Assembly (NCBI GenBank): GCA_030148165.1
Contig: JASBTZ010000013.1
Span: forward strand, 1 to 64,000
From: Bacteroidota bacterium
GTDB taxonomy: Bacteria; Bacteroidota; Bacteroidia; Flavobacteriales_D; Crocinitomicaceae
Direction of reading: 5' to 3'
Length of the DNA: 64,000 bases
The notes under the pieces are model-generated. The model worked only from the letters and a program-made list of their open reading frames with translations, was not told the origin of the DNA and searched no databases. Below, piece after piece: positions 18,722-28,400 of the stretch (position 1 is its first letter; each line of letters opens with the position of its first letter). The position numbers and the translations under genes are program-made.

Positions 18722-20734
18722 TTAATGGATAACGAGATCCATCGCTTCAGATACACTTTCGACGGGAGCGTGACACGTCCCATGTGTACATACATAAATC
18801 CTGCCTTGTTTTGAACTTCTTCCAGAAAAGACCGGCAAGCTCTCGTCATTCGAATCATTATAACAAATCAGTGCTTTCGTGATCGGCGCTTGTTGAAACT
18901 TTTCCGCAAATTCTCTCGCACTTTCACCCGTACATACGATTTCGTAGAACCCATAAACAAAGTGATTAAGCAAGATTGCCCAGTTAGAGTAACCGGCACC
19001 ATAATGTTCCATTCCCTCATAGACGTTTGCCAACATTTGTTTAGAAATTGACATGTAGGAAGGATTGTTCAATAGCAATGACAAGTAATATAGGTTTCTA
19101 GCCATTACCGAATTACTGGATGGAATAACGTTGTCGCTCAACTCCATTTTTCTTGCTATTAACTTACTATTAGATGGTGTATAGTAGAACATCCCTGATT
19201 TTTCATCCTGAAAGTTCTTCAGGCAGTATTGCATCAGAGAATCTGCGTATTCGATATATGAACTGTTACCCGTGGTTTCGAAAGCCGTGATGAATGCATC
19301 AATTACGTGAGCATAATCTTCCAGTACTCCTGGTATCTGTCTATCTCCTACCTCACCAGATCTGATCACTTGAAAGTCTTCCATGACCCTGGATTTAATC
19401 CATGTTGCATTACTAACAGCAAGGTCTAAGAAGAGGTCATCGCTAAAGACCTGATGGGCTGTCAACAAGCCCTTCAAGGTCATCGCATTCCACGATGTCA
19501 ACAATTTATTATCGAGTCCCGGTCGAATACGACCATCCCTGGCATCGAGTAACAACTGATTCACCCGATTGATGTTGTCATACAATTCGTCTATCGTCCA
19601 ACTCATCTTTTTCGCGAACTCTTTGTCGGATTCTGTTCGCAGGAGGATATAATAGCCATCCTCCCAGTAAGCTCGATTATTAATTGAGTAAAACGCTTTA
19701 ACCCACTGATATTCTTTACTCAACACTTCTTTAAGCTCTTCTTCTGTCCATATATAAAACTTCCCCTCTTTGCCTTCCGAGTCAGCATCCAAAGCAGAAT
19801 AAAAAGCACCTGAATCATCCCGCATTTCCCTTATCAGCCAATCTATGGTTTGATAAACAACTTGCTTGTAAAGCGGTTTTTGAAAGACTTTGTAGGCCGT
19901 AGAATATAGGGTGATGAGTTGACCATTATCATAGAGCATTTTTTCGAAATGTGGTACTTTCCAGAGCATATCGACCGAGTATCGGGCAAAACCTCCACCA
20001 ATCTGATCGTAAATCCCTCCCATGGCCATTTTATCGAGCGTATTTTCTACGTGATTCATGATGTGCTCGTCATCGCTGTGCAGTGCATACTCGAGTAGAA
20101 ATTCGTAATTGCTTGGTAATGGGAATTTAGGAGCTTTCGTTGGCCCACCATGTTCATTATCAAATCCTTTCGACCATCGCAAAATCATTTCATTCAATTT
20201 CTCCTCTTGAAAAGGCCTGATTTCATTTGGTTCTGTAATCAATTCACTTTTGATGATTCCCTCGTGCAACTGCGATGCATATGATTCCATACGAGATCGT
20301 TCATTCTGAAATGTTTGATTCAGTGATTTCATAATATGCATCCATTGATCTTTCTGGAAATAGGTCCCTCCATAGACAGGTCTGCCATCCGGTAAAGTAA
20401 AACAGTTTAACGGCCAACCCCCTCTCTGTGTCATCAATTGAACAGCAGTCATGTACACCTGATCCACGTCCGGGTGTTCCTCCCTATCCACCTTAACATT
20501 AATGAATAGCTTATTTTGAAGTGCTGCAACCTCTTCATCTTCGAATGATTCATGTTCCATCACGTGACACCAGTGACAAGAAGAATAACCAATGGAAATT
20601 AAAACCATTTTATCTTCTTTTTCTGCCTGCTGAAAAACATCCGGACTCCAGGGAATCCAGTTTACCGGATTATGTGCATGTTGCTGGAGATAGGGCGATG
20701 ATTCATTTATTAGATCGTTAGTGTATTTTTCCAT
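18722..20734 (-). CDS. Thioredoxin domain-containing protein (DUF255 / YyaL / SSP411 family)
   Basis: [65 protein letters not shown]. Confidence 0.95.
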   Translation of the reverse strand: MEKYTNDLINESSPYLQQHAHNPVNWIPWSPDVFQQAEKEDKMVLISIGYSSCHWCHVMEHESFEDEEVAALQNKLFINVKVDREEHPDVDQVYMTAVQLMTQRGGWPLNCFTLPDGRPVYGGTYFQKDQWMHIMKSLNQTFQNERSRMESYASQLHEGIIKSELITEPNEIRPFQEEKLNEMILRWSKGFDNEHGGPTKAPKFPLPSNYEFLLEYALHSDDEHIMNHVENTLDKMAMGGIYDQIGGGFARYSVDMLWKVPHFEKMLYDNGQLITLYSTAYKVFQKPLYKQVVYQTIDWLIREMRDDSGAFYSALDADSEGKEGKFYIWTEEELKEVLSKEYQWVKAFYSINNRAYWEDGYYILLRTESDKEFAKKMSWTIDELYDNINRVNQLLLDARDGRIRPGLDNKLLTSWNAMTLKGLLTAHQVFSDDLFLDLAVSNATWIKSRVMEDFQVIRSGEVGDRQIPGVLEDYAHVIDAFITAFETTGNSSYIEYADSLMQYCLKNFQDEKSGMFYYTPSNSKLIARKMELSDNVIPSSNSVMARNLYYLSLLLNNPSYMSISKQMLANVYEGMEHYGAGYSNWAILLNHFVYGFYEIVCTGESAREFAEKFQQAPITKALICYNDSNDESLPVFSGRSSKQGRIYVCTHGTCHAPVESVSEAMDLVIH

Positions 20735-20860
20735 AATTTGATCGCCTTGAGTATAGCACAGTACGTGGTGGAGTTATCCCCTGTTAATTCTTGATAAAAT
20801 TAAGGTCTGAACTCAGGCTGTGCTTCAAAGCTCCTTAAATTTATAGTTTATTCTTACAAC

Positions 20861-22342
20861 TTGAAAGAAGTACGTGCATATCAGGTGTTGCTATTCATCG
20901 CGGGAATCCTGCTTATCCTCTCGCCTGCAGTCTATTTCATGCCAGATGATGGTGTAAAGATTGCTGGTATGCAGTTCAACTTTTTAACGCAAGAGAATTT
21001 TATTCATCCGAAGAAACAGGAAAAAGCTGACATAACCGACATTATTGCCGATATCGATACCAGTATGGTAATCGAGGATGACCCGTTAGTCAAGCATCAA
21101 AATGGATCCCATGGCGAGCTTGGCGCACCAAATGGAGGTAAACTGATCGATTCTGCAGCTACATCTCTTCAAATGAATGATGCCGGACTTAAAAACTTGT
21201 ATTCCTTCTTTGAAATCCTGAAGAAGGTATCCGCCAAAAAAGAAAAAATATCCATTCTTCATTACGGTGATTCTCAAATTGAAGGTGATCGTATGACTGG
21301 GTATATTCGCGAACGCATACAAAATCAGTTCGGTGGAAATGGTCCGGGATTAATTCCCGCAACAAACGTATACAGTACAGTGGCATTTGAGCAAAGCTAC
21401 TCAGAGAGCTTTGTTCGTTATACCGGTTTTGGCGGTAACGCTCTGCAGAGTAAAAAGTATGGGGCAATGATTTCCGTTGCCAGATTTACACCGGAATATG
21501 AACTCGATAGCACATTAAGCAATGCAGATACACTCGTTGAGCAGAGCGGATGGATCGAAATTGCACCTTCCAGATCGGCTTATAGACGGGCACGCACGTA
21601 CAACAATGTCGTGATGCATTACAACAGTTGTATTTTACCTACTAAGCTCCATGTCTATCAAAATGGGACGCTCATTCACGAAGAAGATTTAATGAATGAT
21701 GGAGAACAACACGTCTTTCGTTTATCCTTTCCTGATACACCCGGAAAGTTGAGATATGAGTTCAAGGGTAAAATGAGTCCGAATATTTGTGGATTCTCTC
21801 TGGAAGGTGATTACGGAGTACAGGTTTCTAACATCGCCATGCGGGGCTCGAGCGGAACCGTTTTTGGTCGTGTAGACCAAAACGTACTAAGGTCCATGTA
21901 TGAATCGCTTAACACTGAATTAGTTATCATGCAATTTGGAGGTAATTCCGTTCCTTTCTTTGAGGATAGTGCATCGGTGGAAAGCTTTGCTCGTTACTTT
22001 AAGAGTCAGATTAATCGAATAAAGAGACTCAACGATGGAGCAATGGTCATCGTAATAGGCCCTAGTGATATGTCTGTTCTTGAAGATCAGATATATGTTA
22101 CGTACAAGTTTCTTCCCTACTGTGTGGAACAGATGAAAAAAGCAACAAAAGACGCGGGTGCTGCATACTGGGATCTGTTTGCTGCTATGGGCGGTGAAAA
22201 TTCAATGCCTTCCTGGGTTGAAAAGGGTCTCGCGGGAAAAGATTATATACACTTCAGTAATGCAGGATCAAAAATAGCTTCACAGCTATTCTACGACGCC
22301 TTTTTAGCTGAATACAGTAAATGGGAGAAGAACAAACCTTAG
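20861..22342 (+). CDS. SGNH/GDSL-type hydrolase-like membrane-anchored protein
   Basis: TTG start; N-terminal TM; ILHYGDSQIEGDRM (block I), MQFGGNSVPFF (block III-like), DYIHFSNAGSKI (DxxH block V). Confidence 0.8.
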   Translation: MKEVRAYQVLLFIAGILLILSPAVYFMPDDGVKIAGMQFNFLTQENFIHPKKQEKADITDIIADIDTSMVIEDDPLVKHQNGSHGELGAPNGGKLIDSAATSLQMNDAGLKNLYSFFEILKKVSAKKEKISILHYGDSQIEGDRMTGYIRERIQNQFGGNGPGLIPATNVYSTVAFEQSYSESFVRYTGFGGNALQSKKYGAMISVARFTPEYELDSTLSNADTLVEQSGWIEIAPSRSAYRRARTYNNVVMHYNSCILPTKLHVYQNGTLIHEEDLMNDGEQHVFRLSFPDTPGKLRYEFKGKMSPNICGFSLEGDYGVQVSNIAMRGSSGTVFGRVDQNVLRSMYESLNTELVIMQFGGNSVPFFEDSASVESFARYFKSQINRIKRLNDGAMVIVIGPSDMSVLEDQIYVTYKFLPYCVEQMKKATKDAGAAYWDLFAAMGGENSMPSWVEKGLAGKDYIHFSNAGSKIASQLFYDAFLAEYSKWEKNKP

Positions 22343-23685
22343 TGAAGCTGATCATCAATATATGTGCATTATTTGTAGCCCAGATTAGTCTGGCTCAGGA
22401 CACAATTATGCCCATAATTGATTCCAGTGCTTTTGTGCTTCGGTGCGACTCATTATCTGCTTATCATTTTCCGGATTTCAGAAATATGGATACCAGTCTT
22501 AAAACGAGCCGTTCATTCGTTGATTACGGGAAAAACAATTACCGATTTTACACAAAAGAAAGCCCAAATTTCCATCAATTGTATGAATCGTTTACGCAGA
22601 TGGTAGACAAAAAAGAAGGGAAGCTAAACTTTTATCACATAGGTGGTTCTCACTTACAAGCTGACATTTACTCAAATGATGCCAGGGAGTTCTTACAGGA
22701 AAACTGGGAAGGAATTGGCGGAGAACGAGGCTGGGTATTTCCGTTCGATCTTGCCAAAACGAACAATCCCGGAAACTATGAATTCTCTTCACCAAATTCA
22801 TGGACACCTTATCGATGTTTACCTCATAAACCCGCGAAATACGATGTTGATTACGGAATCATGGGGGCTATGGTGACTTGCGACGACTCGATAATCACGG
22901 TTAAATTTGAATTTGACCGTACAACTAGTAAACCGCCTTTCAATCATATACGGGTATTTCATAACATTGGTGAGTTTCCTTACTGGATGCATTTCGGTGA
23001 GGCTGAGATTTTGGTCCTTGGAGTTGATCACAATCCTGAAGTAGGTTACACCGATATTTATTTTACGGACCCGCTCGATTCCTTCAATCTGCAGTTTCAG
23101 CGAACCACAAAGTCAGCACCTGAATTAGAGATCTATGGTTTCACTTTAATGAATGACCAGCCAGGCGTTTCGTATACATCAATAGGAATCAATGGTGCAG
23201 GGCTTTATACCTATCTCGATAATGTCCGATTCGAAGAACAATTAAAAACATATCCACCTGATTTCTTTGCGTATTCCGTTGGTACGAACGATGGAAATGT
23301 TCCGTACGCTGACTTCGATCCACAAGAATATAAAGCAAACCTGGAAAAGTTGATGCAGATTGCGCTTCGTGCTAATCCGGATTGCGCCTTGTTGCTGACA
23401 GTGCCAAACGACTCTTATTATCGACGTAGGTATTACAATCGTAATATCGCAAGGGAACGAAGCGTCATAATAGAACTCGCCGAAAAATATAAAATGGCTG
23501 TATGGGACATGTACGGTATCATGGGAGAACTAGGTTCAAGCAAAACCTGGAAATACAAAGGACTTATGCGTAGTGATCTTGTGCATTTTACACACGAAGG
23601 ATATCATTTCAAAGGAGAATTATACATTGATGCCTTTCTAAAATTTATGGATCAAATGAAGGCTTGTGAAGACACCATGCCATAA
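22321..23685 (+). CDS. Second SGNH/GDSL-type hydrolase-like secreted protein
   Basis: FYHIGGSHLQADIYSNDAREFL, YSVGTNDGN, DLVHFTHEGYHFKGELY; overlaps upstream gene by 22 bp. Confidence 0.8.
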   Translation: MGEEQTLVKLIINICALFVAQISLAQDTIMPIIDSSAFVLRCDSLSAYHFPDFRNMDTSLKTSRSFVDYGKNNYRFYTKESPNFHQLYESFTQMVDKKEGKLNFYHIGGSHLQADIYSNDAREFLQENWEGIGGERGWVFPFDLAKTNNPGNYEFSSPNSWTPYRCLPHKPAKYDVDYGIMGAMVTCDDSIITVKFEFDRTTSKPPFNHIRVFHNIGEFPYWMHFGEAEILVLGVDHNPEVGYTDIYFTDPLDSFNLQFQRTTKSAPELEIYGFTLMNDQPGVSYTSIGINGAGLYTYLDNVRFEEQLKTYPPDFFAYSVGTNDGNVPYADFDPQEYKANLEKLMQIALRANPDCALLLTVPNDSYYRRRYYNRNIARERSVIIELAEKYKMAVWDMYGIMGELGSSKTWKYKGLMRSDLVHFTHEGYHFKGELYIDAFLKFMDQMKACEDTMP

Positions 23686-23687
23686 CA

Positions 23688-25385
23688 ATGGAAGAAAGTA
23701 ATTACATATCAGAATACTTCAACAGGTTCATGAATATCTTTTCGACTGAAGTTGGAGATGGAAGTTCAATGGTATTCACTAAGCTTGATTTTTGGCTTTT
23801 CTTCTTACTGGTGATGGTCTTCTTTTCATTCTTTCACAAGAACAAATTGATCAGAAGTATTTATCTCACAGCTATTAGCTGCTTCTTCTTCTTTAAGACA
23901 TCCGGATTGTACGTGATACTGTTGGGCGTGAGTGTCACGGTTAACTTTTTCCTCGGTCAACGGATATATGAATCCAAGTCTGAATTACGGCGGAAATGGA
24001 TCATCGCATTCTCCGCCATTTTCAATATTCTCATTTTAGGATATTTCAAATACGCTTATTTCTTTACTGACTCATTCAACGAGATGTTCAATACGGATTT
24101 TGAACTCGTGAATCACTTTGCGCAGTTCGGAAACAGTTTCTTTGGAGAAGGAACATTTGTCGAGCGAATTCTATTGCCGGTAGGTGTCTCATTCTTCACT
24201 TTCCAGAACATCAGCTACGTAGTTGATATTTATCGAAAGGAGATAGAACCAGTTAAAAATTACTTCCATTATTCGTTCTTCGTTACCTTCTTCCCTCAGC
24301 TGGTAATGGGTCCGATTGTTCGTGCAAGAGACTTCATTCCGCAAATCAGTAAAGCTTACAGGCTTACGAAAGATGAGTTCAGCTGGGCGATCATCCAGAT
24401 CGTCACCGGCTTGTTAAAAAAGATTGTTATTGCGGATTATCTCGCTGTTCATTTCGTTGATAAAATCGCAGATGCACCTGATGGGTATCCCGGTTTTGTC
24501 AGTATCCTAGCTATGTGGGGCTACTCTCTTCATATCTACGCAGATTTCTCAGGGTACACCGATATTGCCATTGGTCTCTCGAAGCTTATGGGCTTTTCGT
24601 TAAAACCAAACTTCAATTCTCCTTACAAGGCTAGAAGTGTAGCTGAATTCTGGCGGCGATGGCATATGTCCCTTGGAGCCTGGCTGAAGGATTACCTGTA
24701 CATTCCATTAGGAGGAAATCGAACGGGAGGAACAGGATCATATATAGCCATCTTTGTCATATTTGTCTTTCTGATTTTCATAACACAATGGTATGAACTG
24801 ATCTATATCTACATAGGCCTAAGCTGTATATATCTCTTAGGTGTAATGCTGATCACCGATTTTAAGCGTTATGTTCATCGCGACCTCAATCTAATCATTA
24901 CAATGGTCGTCGGTGGCCTGTGGCACGGAGCCAGTGAGAATTTTGTGATCTGGGGAGCAATGAACGGTTGTGCGCTCGTTATCTACAAATACTGGAGGAA
25001 GATCAGTTTCTATGAAAACAGCAATGTCTGGATCGCAAATTTCTGGAAGATCTTCGTCACCTTTAATTTCATTACCTTCACACGAATTTGGTTTAAACTC
25101 GAAGACGACGGTCAACCATTGGTGATGCTTGATCAGATTTGGAATCATTTTGACTTTACCTGGGAATCTTTTGTAGTGGTCTTGCAAACCTATCAATCTG
25201 TCTTCTGGATTATGCTTGCAGGATTTATTGTGCACTGGTTGCCGGATAAAGTAAAAGCCTTATATGAAACTGCTTTCAAACGAATGCCAATGCCTGTTCA
25301 GGCAATTTCAGTAGCAATTATTGTCTTCCTCATGTACCAGGCTGTTTCCAGCGAAGCTCCACCATTTGTCTATCTCCAATTCTAA
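23688..25385 (+). CDS. MBOAT family O-acyltransferase (AlgI/DltB-like)
   Basis: Multi-TM; YADFSGYTDIAIGLSKLMGF; FWRRWHMSLGAWLKDYLYIPLGGNR; GGLWHGASENFVIWG catalytic His. Confidence 0.95.
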   Translation: MEESNYISEYFNRFMNIFSTEVGDGSSMVFTKLDFWLFFLLVMVFFSFFHKNKLIRSIYLTAISCFFFFKTSGLYVILLGVSVTVNFFLGQRIYESKSELRRKWIIAFSAIFNILILGYFKYAYFFTDSFNEMFNTDFELVNHFAQFGNSFFGEGTFVERILLPVGVSFFTFQNISYVVDIYRKEIEPVKNYFHYSFFVTFFPQLVMGPIVRARDFIPQISKAYRLTKDEFSWAIIQIVTGLLKKIVIADYLAVHFVDKIADAPDGYPGFVSILAMWGYSLHIYADFSGYTDIAIGLSKLMGFSLKPNFNSPYKARSVAEFWRRWHMSLGAWLKDYLYIPLGGNRTGGTGSYIAIFVIFVFLIFITQWYELIYIYIGLSCIYLLGVMLITDFKRYVHRDLNLIITMVVGGLWHGASENFVIWGAMNGCALVIYKYWRKISFYENSNVWIANFWKIFVTFNFITFTRIWFKLEDDGQPLVMLDQIWNHFDFTWESFVVVLQTYQSVFWIMLAGFIVHWLPDKVKALYETAFKRMPMPVQAISVAIIVFLMYQAVSSEAPPFVYLQF

Positions 25386-25409
25386 ATTGCGATTAGTACA
25401 GGGGTCAAA

Positions 25410-25434
25410 AAAAAGCCTCCGGACAGGAGGCTTT
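25410..25434 (-). terminator. Rho-independent terminator downstream of the 25458-30434 gene
   Basis: Minus strand AAAGCCTCC-tgtcc-GGAGGCTTTTTTTT. Confidence 0.8.
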
Positions 25435-25457
25435 ACAACAACCGTTTGATGTGCTAG

Positions 25458-28400
25458 TTATTGTTTAGTTATTTTCTCAAACTTGATGATCTCATTCTGA
25501 TTATTCAGCACTTTTACGATGTAAATACCGGTGCTTACATTCGAGAAGTTATCAATCATGTACGTTTTCTTATCTGGTGATAATTCAATTTCTTCAACAA
25601 TCGTCTTACCGGAAATATCGGTGATTAAAATTGTATGAACCCCATCGTTCTCATCATTGAAGTCAATGAACAGATCTCCGGAAGTTGGATTCGGATAAAT
25701 CTGTATATCCGGACCAATATTTGTGTTGATCGCAATGACTTCTGAATAAGACGCCGATCCATTGAAATCAATCTGTTTTAGACGATAGTAGTTCATTCCT
25801 TTCAATGGTGCATTGTCCGTCAAGCGATAAGAATTTGTAACACTACTATTTCCTGCTGCATCAACCTGACCGATATCCTTGAAAGCATATCCATCTTCAC
25901 TTCGCTGAACCAGGAAGAAATCGTTATTGATCTCTGTAGCCGTAGTCCAATATAAATCATTCACATCGCCATTATTCTCTCCGGCAAAACTCATGAGTTC
26001 TATTGGCAATGGGTTACATATAATGATATTTACGGTATCGTAAACCGTACAAATACCCCCCGTTACCTCAACCACATACTGTTGATCAACCAATGGTGTA
26101 GCTGTTGGGTTGGCAATATTTGGATCATCCAAGCTAGTCGCAGGTGTCCAAGTATATGTCGGAGATACCGGTGGCGGGTCATAAATTCTAAGGCGAATAT
26201 TTGGTCGATACTGATATACATAAACCGGGTCAAGACTACAACCACTTGAACCAGGACCTCCTCCTGACAAGTTCTGATAGTTTCTCATGGTCGTACCAAA
26301 ACCGGGTGAATTATGATAATAATGATTCGCATAACTTATGGCTGAATTGTTATCGAAACATGTTTCGATAACAATATTCGATGTTCCATCCCAGTCGAAT
26401 GGTTGAGAGAGAATAAAGGTGTTCCAACCAACAGCCACATTATAATTCTGAGGCCCCCAAACCGGCCCAACTGTTGGAAGCCAACCATTGGCTGCTACCA
26501 ATGTGTTTTCGTTTGTACAACCAATGCTAATCTGGAAGTCATTGAAAGCACCAGTCGTAAAATTGGAGAGAATATTAAATGAAAGTTCCGTTATTGTTCC
26601 AGATTGGAATCCTGCAGCTTGTAAATCAGATGCATGGTATAAGAACTGGTACTTAACGTCAGAATAAGACCCATAGAATGGTCCGTATGTTGACGTTGCA
26701 GTAGTTCCCGTACCAACGAGATTCAAGGTGTTTGGTCCTGAATAACCAGCTGTATTCAAACCACAAGGAATCGTAGTTGGAACTGGTCCTGTAAACAGCG
26801 CGTTTAAGTTATACGAATCTCCCGGACAAATCATTGTGTCCGGAGCAGCAGTTACACTGTTAGAAGGATCTATCGCAACCTGAACCTGGGAAGTTGAAGG
26901 ACATCCCGGATTCGCCGGATCCGTAACAGTTAAGGTATACGTTGTTGTTCCTGTAACAGTAGCTGTTGGATTCTGTATACTCGGGTCGGAAAGTCCTGTT
27001 GAAGGCGACCACGAATAGGTGGCTCCACCACCCAAAGTTGCATTACACATTGTAAATCGCATATTAGGTCTAACAGTTGTTCGTGTACCAGTGGCGTTGT
27101 TACAAGCACTGCTTAATGTTGTATTGTAATACATACACCTGTAATACGGAGAGGTAGTCGAATAATAGGTGTTCTCTGATCCAATGTGGTCATCGTGATG
27201 TGCACAGAACTGAACCACAATATTCGATGATCCATCCCAATCGAAACCGGTAATATTGAAGGAATTCCAACCATTCGCGGTAGTGTAATATGGGTTATAA
27301 TACACCTGCGTTAAGGACGATACCGGAATAAACGAAGTAGTCGTATATTGCTCTTGAGTCGTACATCCCATCCAAATTGTTAAATCATCGTATGAACGAG
27401 CAGTTCCCGTTGACACATTTAGTTCCAACATAGTAATTGTACCGGCAGTGAATCCCATTGTGGTTAACTCATCAGCACTAAAAATATATTGCTTCTTATT
27501 ATAATACGTTGAAGCTGAAGTCGATCCATAAAATGGCCCATAAGACGAGGTAGCTGTTGTTGCGGTTCCACTAACACCTGTGCTAGAAGCACCCGTACAA
27601 TTTGCGTAATTAACTCCACAGTTTCCTGTTGCAGCAACCATGTCTAATTGAACTACATCCAACGGACAAACCGTATCAAGATTTGCTAAAGCCGCTATTG
27701 GAATTCCACCTACTTGTACAGTAACACTGTCCAATTTATTACAGAATCCATTTGAAGTTGAGATGTAATAGGTTGTTTCACCAGTAGGAGAAACTGTTGG
27801 ACTCGAAGCTGACGGATTTCCAAAAGCTCCCGCCGGTTCCCAGCTATAGGTATATGGTCCTGGGCCACTCGCTCCAGCGTTCAACGTAGTGGTTTGTCCA
27901 TAACACAAACTGATCGGACTAGCCGTTGGACTCAATGTATAATCCGGACTTACATTAATCTGTGCAATACCTGATCCTGTACATCCATTTGCCGTAACAT
28001 CCAATACGTAGGAAGTTGAAGACGTTGGTGACGCAGTAGGGTTTGCAATTGTCGTTGAACTCAACCCTGTACCAGGAGACCATGAATAAACTGGTGAACT
28101 GGCATCTTCAACACAGAGTGTCATTCTAATATTTGGTCTGTTAGTTACCCGCGTTCCCGTAGGTGTTGAACATCCCGTTGTAAGGGTCGTGTGATAGTAT
28201 AGACATCTGTACGCTGGAGAAGTTGAATGGTATAAGAACGAATCTGATCCTTCATCATTTGTGTTGTCCTCGTCTGCACATATCTGTATTACCAGATTCG
28301 ATATTCCATCCCAATCGTAATCAGCGATGTTAAATGCACACCATGTGTTGTTTGGTGGATTGTAGTTATCACCCGACCAAACTAATGTCATACTTGATGT

